This document shows, piece by piece, positions 19,191-26,782 of a stretch of 64,000 nucleotides of DNA; position 1 is the first letter of the stretch, and every line of letters begins with the position of its first letter. The position numbers and the translations under genes were made by a program. This DNA is from Flavobacterium segetis (GTDB taxonomy: Bacteria; Bacteroidota; Bacteroidia; Flavobacteriales; Flavobacteriaceae): positions 186,001 to 250,000 of the forward strand of contig NZ_FQWE01000004.1 of the NCBI RefSeq assembly GCF_900129575.1. The letters run 5' to 3'. The notes beneath the pieces were generated by a model, which saw only the letters and a program-made list of their open reading frames with translations, searched no databases and was not told the origin of the DNA.

Positions 19191-19996
19191 TGTTATTAAA
19201 TAAAAAATGTGTCATAATTTCTCTGAAACTATTTCTTTGCTTATTATTCACTCAAATCAGCGTTGCTCAATTTACAATTCCAGAAAAACCTAATTTTCAA
19301 ACATCAGTTTATGATTATGCGAATGTTTTAAGTGCAACAGAAAAAGCACAATTAGAGGATAAACTTATCAAATATTCAGATTCTACTACTACTCAAATTG
19401 TTGTAATTACCATTGAAAGTTTAAAAGGAGAAGATGTTAGTCAACTAGCTACAAGATGGGCTCAAACTTGGGGCATTGGTGGAACTGCAAAAGAAGATAA
19501 TGGCGTTATTGTATTATTGGCGAAAGCTGAAAAAAAGATCGCTATAAATCCTGGTTATGGATTAGAAGACCGATTAACAGCGGGCCTTGGAGGTGAAATA
19601 ATACGAAATATTATTATTCCTGAATTTAAATCAGGAAGTTTCTACAGTGGCTTAGATAAAGGCACCGATGCTTTATTTGATGTTTTCAAAGGAAAATATA
19701 AAGGAGAAAGAGTCAAAAAATCTAAAGATAAGGGATTTCCTTTTTTTCCGATAATTGTAATTGTTGTCATTATAATTGCATTAATAGCACGTAACAAAGG
19801 CGGTGGAAACTCCGGAAACAATGGTGGTGGGATGGGACCAAGCTTATTAGACGTTATTTTATTGAGTAGTCTAGGACGTGGCGGCGGAGGAGGTTTTGGC
19901 GGAGGATCTTCCGGTGGAGGTTTTGGTGGAGGCGGTTTCGGTGGTGGATTTGGCGGCGGAGGTTTCTCTGGTGGCGGATCTAGCGGAGGCTGGTAA
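19190..19996 (+). CDS. TPM-domain membrane protein with Gly-rich tail
   Basis: 268 aa. A signal peptide (about residues 1-26, ending SVAQ) is followed by a TPM domain with SVYDYANVLSATEKAQLEDKL, VVITIESLKGEDVSQLATRWAQ and VIVLLAKAEKKIAINPGYGLED. A membrane helix is at about 184-200. The last about 65 residues are nearly all Gly with Ser and Phe, ending SGGW. This arrangement is typical of YgcG-like TPM proteins (exported domain, helix, then a cytoplasmic glycine tail). It overlaps the preceding TPM gene by one base. With LemA it forms a three-gene unit. Confidence 0.92.
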   Translation: MLLNKKCVIISLKLFLCLLFTQISVAQFTIPEKPNFQTSVYDYANVLSATEKAQLEDKLIKYSDSTTTQIVVITIESLKGEDVSQLATRWAQTWGIGGTAKEDNGVIVLLAKAEKKIAINPGYGLEDRLTAGLGGEIIRNIIIPEFKSGSFYSGLDKGTDALFDVFKGKYKGERVKKSKDKGFPFFPIIVIVVIIIALIARNKGGGNSGNNGGGMGPSLLDVILLSSLGRGGGGGFGGGSSGGGFGGGGFGGGFGGGGFSGGGSSGGW

Positions 19997-20025
19997 ATTT
20001 ACTTCATGTCTAAATAAAAGAGCGA

Positions 20026-20044
20026 GAGCTGCAATTTGCAGCTC
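20026..20044 (+). terminator. Hairpin after the TPM operon
   Basis: GAGCTGCAA (20026-20034) pairs with TTGCAGCTC (20036-20044). The T-rich run comes about 12 nt later (from 20057), so it is a weaker terminator or a 3'-end protecting hairpin. Confidence 0.5.
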
Positions 20045-20236
20045 ATGTTATTTGACCTTTTTTTTAACGCTTTAAGTAAAAATGTGCGTTGATTTATAAA
20101 TTGTTATTCCTAATTAGAATCCTACATCAATCCAATTATCCAATTTTAGAAAATTTGATTGATAGTATCTTAATAAATTACAATAAAATTAACGCATTCA
20201 AAAGTATTCTTACCTTAACTTTAAAACAAAAACAAA

Positions 20237-20461
20237 ATGAAAAATTTTGCAATTAAAACAGTTTGGTTTTGTACAATATTTGTCTTTGTATTTGTTGGTC
20301 TATGTCAAACTAATATAACGATGCCCGCATTAGCAAGCCTATTTATTGTGGGCAATATTTTAATTTTATTTATGGTTTACACGGTTTTAATTGATAAATA
20401 TACCACCACAAAAACATTTAAAAATTGGTATGAAGATCGACCAGTTGGCACTATCGATTAA
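20237..20461 (+). CDS. Small membrane protein, unknown
   Basis: 74 aa with two predicted membrane helices (about residues 8-25 and 31-50) and a charged C-terminus (DKYTTTKTFKNWYEDRPVG). I do not recognise the family. An A-rich leader (AAAACAAAAACAAA) precedes the ATG, as is usual for Bacteroidota ribosome binding sites. Codon use looks genuine and there is no competing frame. It stands alone. Confidence 0.65.
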   Translation: MKNFAIKTVWFCTIFVFVFVGLCQTNITMPALASLFIVGNILILFMVYTVLIDKYTTTKTFKNWYEDRPVGTID

Positions 20462-21021
20462 AAAGTATGAGTGACGATTACTTTATATTGTCACATTTTA
20501 ACGTAAAATAAAATCACATAGTAAATTGACTCTCGGTCCATGCTATTGTTTTTGAATCTTTCAACCTGTTTAGATACACAGCATTCAAACAAGTATTTGT
20601 TCCTTACATTGATTGTATCAGCTACTAATAATATAATCCTCAAAAGCTACGAAATTTTATCATACAAAGTTTTTATGTAATTTTTTAAATTAGCTTAATT
20701 ATAAAAAGATATTATTTTTGATCTAGATTCAATAAAACAAAAGGAACTAATACTTTTCTAAATTTACTTTTTTGTAAAAGATTTTATTAAAAAATTTTCT
20801 ATTTAAATTTCAACCCAGATCAATCAAATAAGTAATGTGGAATCAGATAATTATGGTATGAACACTCTAGTTGCCACTCTTTGCATTTGGGAATAAAGAA
20901 GATAAAAAATTATAAAGACAATATAGAAACAGTGAATTGTGGGTCGTATCTTTCTTATTGATTTTCTGATAATCTAAAATTAGATTTAAATGTCGGTTCT
21001 TAAATAACATCCTATTAAGCA
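20462..21021. other. Gene-free AT-rich stretch before a pseudogene
   Basis: About 560 nt with no usable open frame. It may contain the lost 5' part and promoter of the pseudogene that follows, but I cannot align it to that family. No repeat or hairpin is evident. Confidence 0.4.
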
Positions 21022-21950
21022 ATGGTGAAAATTGCAACTGTTGATTGTTTGATGGGGTATCTGATGATTAAGGTAGAGAAGATAAATACCCACAACATTA
21101 AGTAATATTAAATAACTTTTGGATGGATGCCACTGAAGTTACTAACACTCGCTTATAAAATTTTGTTACCGAAACTGGACTTATTATCACTGCAAATATT
21201 AGACCTGATTGGGAAGAAATAAAAAAACAGTTATCGTTAAGAACCTCTGCACTTGACGAAAGCTTGTTTGTTGCATCATCTCTTGTTTTTACTCCAGCAA
21301 AAGTTACCATAAATTTGAATGATGCTACAAAAGGGCGGTCATGAACCAAAGGAGCAAATTGACAACATCCTAAGGAGCTAGAAAATAATCTTAATTAAAG
21401 AGAAAATTACCCAGTAGTGATTTTATCATGAAATGACACCTTAGCTTATGCTAATTGAGCTTGTAAAACGTTACCTAACGAGGCTGAATGGAAATTTGCA
21501 GCTAGCGATGAAATTGTAACTCATAAATATTTTTGGAGCAATGAAGATCCTGAAAAGATATAATCAAAGCCAATATTTGCCGAGGAAACTTCTCGTAAAT
21601 TAATAGAAATAAAGTTAGATTTAATGGTACTGCGCCAATAATATTATTTGTCGCCAATGCATGCGGTTTATAGAACATCCTGCGAAATGTTTGGGAATAA
21701 TGCAGCGACTGCTAGATACAACAATATTACAAAAATCATAAAAACTTTATTGCTATTGATCCAAAAGATAAAATTGAAAGTTATAATCTAATGGAGCCTA
21801 CAATACCTAAGCGACTGGTAAGAGGGGATATTGCTATGAAATATCTCTTATTGCAAAGGATTTTGTGTTATACTAAGAATGAAATGATTAATATAAATTG
21901 ACTAAAATCACTCAGGCTTTAGATGTGTTGCTAACATTAGAAATAGTACT
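21022..21950 (+). pseudogene. Decayed formylglycine-generating enzyme (SUMF1/FGE-sulfatase) gene
   Basis: Translating through the stops gives a nearly collinear SUMF1 family protein: MVKI...MG, VILNNFWMDATEVTN, RPDWEEIKKQLS, LVFTPAKVTINLND, KGAN*QHP, ENYPVVILS*NDTLAYAN*A, LPNEAEWKFA, YFWSNEDPEKI, FNGTAP, NVWE*CSD, MEPTIPKRLVRG and a final HSGFRCV. There are at least ten stop codons and a few frameshifts. The intact gene would have encoded a secreted or lipoprotein enzyme of the sulfatase-activating type. Four stops at 21343, 21361, 21430 and 21457 are TGA exactly where the family has Trp. A small antisense open frame at 21.1-21.3 kb is a shadow. The related GldK gene at 41.8 kb is intact but only distantly similar. 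Confidence 0.88.
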
Positions 21951-22038
21951 AATTATACATCATTCAGTTTTTTCGATAATATCTAAAAAACTAATTTTAG
22001 CACTAATAATTCTCTGATAATAAAAAAGAAATAATTCT

Positions 22039-22830
22039 TTATCTCACTTTACTTTTCAAAACGAAATTATGTAATAATTTAGGGAAAAATCTTTTTAAGT
22101 ATGCACCTAATATCTCCATACCTCCTATATATGCTTCGAACTGTTTACACTCTATAGCTCTTACCATTTTTTTTACAAAACTAGCAACTGGAACACCATT
22201 TTGCGTCGCCTCATCATCTTGATTTTGTTTTGTTCCATTAGCGGTAAGCGCATTTAGGGCTACATTAGTTTGAACAAAGCCAGGACAAATTAACGTGACA
22301 TCAATATTATCTTTTTGATGTTCCATTCTCAAGACATCGAAAAAACCATGCAAAGCATGTTTCGCACCGCAATACCCTGAACGATAAGGCGAACCAAATT
22401 TACCCATCAAGCTTGTGACTACTACAAATGCTCCACTTTGGTTTTCAACAAAATGAGGTAATAAAGCTTTTGTTAATGCAACAGTTCCTAAATAGTCTAC
22501 GGCAATAAGTTTTTTGTCAACTTCAAAATCTGTTTCAATTATAAGAGATCTTTGACTCACTCCTCCATTATTGATAAGCACATCCACTTTTCCAAAGGCA
22601 GCAATAGCTTTTGCTGCGTGATTTTTGGCGTTGTCAAAATCAGCCAGATCAAAAGGCAAAATGATAACTTCTGTGTTTGAACACTTCGATTTTACAGTTT
22701 CTAAAGCATCGCTATTTCGAGCCGAAAGAATTAGTTTGCAATTTTTAGTTGCTAATTCATAGGCAAGAGCCTCTCCTATTCCGCTTGAAGCGCCTGTAAT
22801 CCAAACTACTTTACCATTAATTGCATTCAT
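22039..22830 (-). CDS. Short-chain dehydrogenase/reductase
   Basis: 263 aa with the classical SDR pattern: VVWITGASSGIGEALAYELA (TGxxxGIG nucleotide site, residues about 10-20), NNGGVSQRS, and the active-site YCGAK (YxxxK). It is predicted to use NAD(P)H on an unknown substrate in the cytoplasm. The C-terminal end LKRFFPKLLHNFVLKSKVR is hydrophobic and basic, suggesting membrane contact as in DHRS7-like enzymes. It follows der by 80 nt on the same strand. Confidence 0.9.
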   Translation of the reverse strand: MNAINGKVVWITGASSGIGEALAYELATKNCKLILSARNSDALETVKSKCSNTEVIILPFDLADFDNAKNHAAKAIAAFGKVDVLINNGGVSQRSLIIETDFEVDKKLIAVDYLGTVALTKALLPHFVENQSGAFVVVTSLMGKFGSPYRSGYCGAKHALHGFFDVLRMEHQKDNIDVTLICPGFVQTNVALNALTANGTKQNQDDEATQNGVPVASFVKKMVRAIECKQFEAYIGGMEILGAYLKRFFPKLLHNFVLKSKVR

Positions 22831-22910
22831 ATTTTTTCTTAAAAATAAAAAAAGTTTACCGAGCTTTTACAAACTCAATAAACTTTCTAGTATAATTATG
22901 GAAATAAAGA

Positions 22911-24221
22911 CTATTTCTCTCTAATATAAATATCAATTGGCACTCCTGAAAAGTCCCAATTTTCTCTAATTTTGTTTTCTAAATAACGCTTGTAAGGTTC
23001 TTTTACGTACTGAGGCATATTAGCAAAAAATACGAACTGAGGCGTTGGCGTAGGCAGTTGCATGCAATATTTAATTTTCACATATTTTCCCTTAGTAGCA
23101 GGTGGCGGATAGGCTTCAATCACTTTCAACATAAATTCGTTGAACTTTGATGTGGTAATGCGCTGCTGTCTGTTTTCAAAGACCTTTACGGTTGCTTCTA
23201 ATGCTTTTAGTAAACGTTGTTTAGTTAAAGCAGAAACAAATAGAATAGGCACATCAGTAAACGGCATTAACTCTTCTCTTATTTTCTCTTCGTAATCGCG
23301 AGTAGACATGGTTTCCTTTTCAACTAAATCCCATTTATTCACTAAGATTACAACCCCTTTTCTATTCTTTTCTGCTAACCAAAAAATACTTTGATCCTGA
23401 CCTTCAAATCCGCGAGTAGCGTCAATAATCAAGATACAAATATCAGCATGTTCAATAGCACGAACGGAACGCATCACCGAATAAAATTCTAAATCTTCCT
23501 TAACTTTAGCCTTACGACGTATTCCCGCAGTATCTACCAAGTTGAATTCAAAGCCAAAGCGATCAAATTTTGTATCAATAGAATCACGAGTTGTACCTGC
23601 AATATCAGTAACAATATAACGATCCTTACCAATTAATGCATTTATAAAACTAGACTTCCCAGCATTAGGACGACCTACCACTGCAAAACGTGGTAATACT
23701 ACTTCCTCCTGTGTTGGTTCTGGTTTTATTGGAAAAGCATCAATCAATGCATCCAATAAATCTCCAGTTCCGCTACCTGAAATACTTGCAAAAGTATAAT
23801 ATTCACCTAAACCAAGGTTGTAAAACTCAATGGCATCTTTCTCACGCATCGAATTATCTACCTTATTTACAGCAAGTAAAACCGGCTTTGTAACTTTACG
23901 CAATAATCTAGCAACCGCATCATCCATTGGAGTAATCCCCTCTTCTACATCAACCACAAATATAATTACATCCGCTTCATCAATGGCAAGTTCCACTTGC
24001 TTACGGATTTCGCCTTCAAAAACGTCATCAGATCCACGTACATAACCTCCCGTATCAATCACAGAAAACTCTTTTCCGTTCCACTCGCTTTTACCGTAAT
24101 TTCTATCTCTGGTAACTCCAGAAACCGAATCAACAATAGCTTCTCTTCTTTGTATCAGCCTATTAAAAAGGGTTGATTTCCCCACATTAGGTCTTCCTAC
24201 TATCGCAACAATGTTATTCAT
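22911..24221 (-). CDS. der: Ribosome-associated GTPase Der (EngA)
   Basis: 436 aa with two tandem G domains and a C-terminal KH-like domain, the unique Der build. The P-loops are [14 protein letters not shown] at about 8-21 and [14 protein letters not shown] at about 184-197; DTGGY/DTAGI are the switch II motifs, and NKVD and NKWD the specificity motifs. It is needed for 50S subunit assembly. A TACCTTTG promoter lies just upstream. Confidence 0.97.
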   Translation of the reverse strand: MNNIVAIVGRPNVGKSTLFNRLIQRREAIVDSVSGVTRDRNYGKSEWNGKEFSVIDTGGYVRGSDDVFEGEIRKQVELAIDEADVIIFVVDVEEGITPMDDAVARLLRKVTKPVLLAVNKVDNSMREKDAIEFYNLGLGEYYTFASISGSGTGDLLDALIDAFPIKPEPTQEEVVLPRFAVVGRPNAGKSSFINALIGKDRYIVTDIAGTTRDSIDTKFDRFGFEFNLVDTAGIRRKAKVKEDLEFYSVMRSVRAIEHADICILIIDATRGFEGQDQSIFWLAEKNRKGVVILVNKWDLVEKETMSTRDYEEKIREELMPFTDVPILFVSALTKQRLLKALEATVKVFENRQQRITTSKFNEFMLKVIEAYPPPATKGKYVKIKYCMQLPTPTPQFVFFANMPQYVKEPYKRYLENKIRENWDFSGVPIDIYIREK

Positions 24222-24243
24222 AATAATTTATTCAAATATTTTG

Positions 24244-24274
24244 CAAAGGTAGTGTTAAATAGATTGACTATCAA
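24244..24274 (-). promoter_or_regulatory. Promoter of der
   Basis: Minus-strand TACCTTTG (24244-24251) with TTG (24272-24274) 20 nt upstream, matching the Bacteroidota TTTG-N19-21-TAnnTTTG pattern. Confidence 0.65.
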
Positions 24275-24315
24275 TTTTTTTGATATATTAGCACAATGTA
24301 ACTAATCATACTACT

Positions 24316-24813
24316 ATGGATGCTAATAAAGAAATCCGACTTCGCTTACGCTTTTATAAAGACGTGATGATAAATACAACTGTTTTAAGTCAAAAATTCG
24401 CAATTTACGCAAAGTCAAATCCGCAAGATTATTTTATAAAAACGCGAGGAACTCATATTTGGATCAATATAATAGGTAGTGAAAAACGGTATTACTCTCC
24501 GCATCTACATTTAGAGTTAGAAGCCAAAAGCGAAAATGAAACACATATTAGAGGGCTTTTTGGACCAGATCCGACACTTTGGACCTTATTTATGTTTCTT
24601 CACTTTGTAATCGCTGGAATATTTTTAATATTCACTGGTATCGCCTATTCTAACTCGGTTTTAAACAAAAGCTATACTTCCGACTTCGTTGTACTTACAT
24701 TGATGGTGCTATCATGGTTTCTACTTTATTTTATTGCAAAACAAATCCGAAGTAATGGAAATGACCAAACTCACGAACTTGAAAAAGTATTTTTTAAAAT
24801 TTTAGAATCATAA
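24316..24813 (+). CDS. Membrane protein of unknown function
   Basis: 165 aa. The N-terminal half is a soluble, basic domain (YKDVMINTTVLSQKF, HIWINIIGSEKRYYSPHLHLELE). Two membrane helices follow at about 95-115 and 125-140, and a short cytoplasmic tail. I do not recognise a named family. It lies divergent from der. The gene ends six bases before a structured intergenic repeat. Confidence 0.75.
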   Translation: MDANKEIRLRLRFYKDVMINTTVLSQKFAIYAKSNPQDYFIKTRGTHIWINIIGSEKRYYSPHLHLELEAKSENETHIRGLFGPDPTLWTLFMFLHFVIAGIFLIFTGIAYSNSVLNKSYTSDFVVLTLMVLSWFLLYFIAKQIRSNGNDQTHELEKVFFKILES

Positions 24814-24818
24814 ATATT

Positions 24819-24962
24819 AGGAGCTAATCCAGCGCTCCATTACAACTCCTCGTTCATAAAGGAGTTGTTGCAATGCGCTTGCAGGAGCTTCCTCCGGTCG
24901 CATTGCAACCACAGCAACAATAAGCTTTATTCACTGTGGGGTTTCCATTTTGATCTGGGCTA
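24819..24962 (+). repeat. Structured intergenic repeat, copy B
   Basis: It runs from AGGAGCTAATCCAGCG to TGATCTGGGCTA. The central hairpin has a perfect 11-bp stem GTTGCAATGCG (24867-24877) / CGCATTGCAAC (24899-24909), enclosing the conserved core GAGCTTCCTCCGGTCGC. A second stem-loop ACAACTCCT / AGGAGTTGT precedes it. Same family as copies at 8910 and 53311. Confidence 0.85.
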
Positions 24963-25004
24963 AAAAAAAAATCAGTATCAGAGAAAAACTCTAATACTGA
25001 TTTC
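24962..25004 (-). terminator. Rho-independent terminator of era
   Basis: Stem ATCAGTATCAGAG (24971-24983) / CTCTAATACTGAT (24990-25002) followed, on the minus strand, by a run of nine T. Confidence 0.85.
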
Positions 25005-25061
25005 AATATATTTTGTAGTTAGTTTTTATTCTAACTGAACACTAAAAAACTGGCAACTATT

Positions 25062-25943
25062 TTACTGGTTATAACCAAATCGCTTCAACATATTAACGTT
25101 GCTTCTCCAATTCTTATTAACCTTTACATATAATTCAATATGTATTTGTTTTCCAAAGAATTTCTCTAAATCAGCACGAGCTTCAATTCCTACTTTTTTC
25201 AAAGCTGCTCCTTTGTGACCAATTATAATTCCTTTTTGAGTATCTCTTTCTACCATAATCAAAGAACGAATTCTGATGATATTTTCATCTTCAAAAAATT
25301 CTTCCGTAACAATTTCAACTGCATACGGAATTTCTTTACTGTAATTCAACAAGATTTTCTCACGAATCGTCTCATTTACAAAAAATCTTTCTGGCTTATC
25401 AGTCAATTGATCTTTTGGATAATATGCTGGAGATTCTGGTAACAATTCGATTATTCTTCCAAAAACCTCAGGAACATTAAAGTTTTGCAACGCCGATATT
25501 GGAAAAATTTCAGCATTCGGAACCTTAGCAGTCCAAAAAGCAACTTGCTCTTCCAACTGTTCTTGATTAGAGTTGTCTATTTTATTTAATAGTAATAATA
25601 CAGGTATAGTAGCGTGAATAATTTTATTAAAAAAAGCTTCATCTTTCAAATCTTGCTCACCAATTTCAACCATATAGATCAATATATCAGCATCTTCAAA
25701 AGCAGATTTAACAAAATTCATCATCGAAGCTTGCATCTCGTAAGCTGGTTTGATGATTCCAGGAGTATCAGAGAGGATTAATTGAAAATCTTCTCCGTTT
25801 ACAATTCCCAGTATTCTATGACGAGTTGTTTGTGCTTTAGAGGTAATAATGGAGAGCCTTTCCCCTACGAAAGCATTCATTAGAGTGGACTTTCCAACAT
25901 TTGGATTTCCTATGATATTTACAAAACCTGCTTTATGTGACAT
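25062..25943 (-). CDS. era: GTPase Era
   Basis: 293 aa: G domain with [14 protein letters not shown] (P-loop), the switch I segment SKAQTTRHRILGI, SDTPG and NKID, then a C-terminal KH domain with IRSLIMVERDTQKGIIIGHKGAALKKVG. Era binds the 3' end of 16S rRNA and acts in 30S assembly. Complete, with no unusual feature. Der, the other ribosome GTPase, is 1 kb away, both read on the minus strand. Confidence 0.97.
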   Translation of the reverse strand: MSHKAGFVNIIGNPNVGKSTLMNAFVGERLSIITSKAQTTRHRILGIVNGEDFQLILSDTPGIIKPAYEMQASMMNFVKSAFEDADILIYMVEIGEQDLKDEAFFNKIIHATIPVLLLLNKIDNSNQEQLEEQVAFWTAKVPNAEIFPISALQNFNVPEVFGRIIELLPESPAYYPKDQLTDKPERFFVNETIREKILLNYSKEIPYAVEIVTEEFFEDENIIRIRSLIMVERDTQKGIIIGHKGAALKKVGIEARADLEKFFGKQIHIELYVKVNKNWRSNVNMLKRFGYNQ

Positions 25944-25962
25944 CTATATTAAATTTATTTTG

Positions 25963-25970
25963 CAAAGGTA
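25963..25970 (-). promoter_or_regulatory. -7 element of the era promoter
   Basis: Minus-strand TACCTTTG, 20 nt before the era ATG. A -33 TTTG at the standard distance is not clear. Confidence 0.5.
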
Positions 25971-26017
25971 GTTATATCAAGTCAATACATGAAATAAAAC
26001 ATTTTTTTAAATTTATG

Positions 26018-26048
26018 TTTGGGTTTCTTAAATTTAGTTGTACATTTG
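26018..26048 (+). promoter_or_regulatory. Promoter of the initiator tRNA pair
   Basis: TTTG (26018-26021), a spacer of exactly 19 nt, then TACATTTG (26041-26048): a perfect match to the Bacteroidota consensus, 12 nt before the first tRNA. Confidence 0.8.
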
Positions 26049-26059
26049 CACTCACAAAT

Positions 26060-26132
26060 CGCGGGATAGAGCAGTAGGCAGCTCGTCGGGCTCATAACCC
26101 GAAGGTCACAGGTTCGAGTCCTGTTCCCGCTA
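26060..26132 (+). tRNA. tRNA-fMet (CAU), initiator, first copy
   Basis: 73 nt, anticodon CAT. Initiator hallmarks: base 1 (C) does not pair with base 72 (T); three G-C pairs (GGG/CCC) close the anticodon stem; A11-U24 in the D stem. No CCA is encoded. D loop and T loop (TTCGAGT) are regular. Confidence 0.95.
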
Positions 26133-26165
26133 CAAAGTAGCCTTATTGAGATTACAAACGCACAT

Positions 26166-26238
26166 CGCGGGATAGAGCAGTAGGCAGCTCGTCGGGCTCA
26201 TAACCCGAAGGTCACAGGTTCGAGTCCTGTTCCCGCTA
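26166..26238 (+). tRNA. tRNA-fMet (CAU), initiator, second copy
   Basis: Identical over all 73 nt to the first copy, 33 nt downstream, with the same initiator features. The spacer has no promoter of its own and a terminator follows, so the two are probably one transcript. Confidence 0.95.
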
Positions 26239-26242
26239 CTAG

Positions 26243-26277
26243 AAAAGCTTCATAGAAATATGAGGCTTTTTTTATTT
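26243..26277 (+). terminator. Terminator of the tRNA unit
   Basis: AAAAGCTTCAT (26243-26253) pairs with ATGAGGCTTTT (26260-26270, with one G-T pair), followed by T run. Confidence 0.75.
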
Positions 26278-26285
26278 ATATTTAT

Positions 26286-26555
26286 GAGCAAAAAGAAATC
26301 AAGGATGAATTTGTTGTTTAAATATTATACTCTCCAAAATTCAATCAAAACTACACTGGATTCACATCCAACCTTATTGAACGTTTCAAAACGCACAACG
26401 AACTTGGAACCGAAGGTCACACCTTGAAATTTAGACCTAGGACAGTAATTCATATTGAGTTTTTCAGCTCTAAATATAAAGCGATAAAAAAAAGAAAAGT
26501 ATCTAAAAACTGGAGTTGGCAGAGAATTATTCAACAAATAGTCAGAAACCAATAA
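26286..26555 (+). pseudogene. GIY-YIG nuclease-domain gene, broken
   Basis: Reading the frame from 26286 gives EFVV*ILYSPKFNQNYTGFT, a GIY-YIG motif in which the first Tyr codon is TAA (26319-26321), then SNLIERFKTHNELGTEGHT, FRPRTVIHIEFF and a stop at 26553. This is the common small GIY-YIG protein of Bacteroidota. The nearest ATG (26284) is in another frame, so the start is shifted as well. Small GIY-YIG genes are often mobile or duplicated. It lies just downstream of the tRNA pair. Confidence 0.85.
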
Positions 26556-26710
26556 ATCTATGAACTTACATCGGCCGAGGCAAAAAAGTAATTAAAGTCT
26601 TCGCCGCGACGGAATACTAGAAATGCCTCTGATAAGTCTGGAGCTTTTTTTTTGATTTAAGCTATAAATTAATAATTAGGAAACTTATAAAAACCCACAA
26701 TTTTTAAGAA

Positions 26711-26757
26711 ATCAAAAAAACTGCGTAACGTATATAAATACATTTGCGCAGCTTTTT
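26711..26757 (-). terminator. Terminator of the M13 peptidase gene
   Basis: CTGCG (26721-26725) pairs with CGCAG (26747-26751) around a long A/T loop; on the minus strand seven T follow. Confidence 0.6.
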
Positions 26758-26782
26758 ATTAAAACAAGTTTATGAGTGTGAC

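Noticed and set aside
19820..19996. Regular GGN repeats that look like a tandem array
   Set aside because: They code for the glycine-rich tail of the TPM protein and stay in frame; not CRISPR or a separate repeat.
21098..21349. 83-residue open frame on the minus strand
   Set aside because: It is antisense to the best preserved part of the SUMF1 pseudogene and has no family resemblance.
21343..21459. TGA at conserved Trp positions as sign of a TGA-Trp code or readthrough
   Set aside because: TAA stops and frameshifts also interrupt the frame, and all intact genes in the window use TGG for Trp, so ordinary decay explains it.
26060..26238. Tandem tRNAs as att sites of an integrated element
   Set aside because: Only 33 nt separate them, no integrase gene is present, and both tRNAs are complete.
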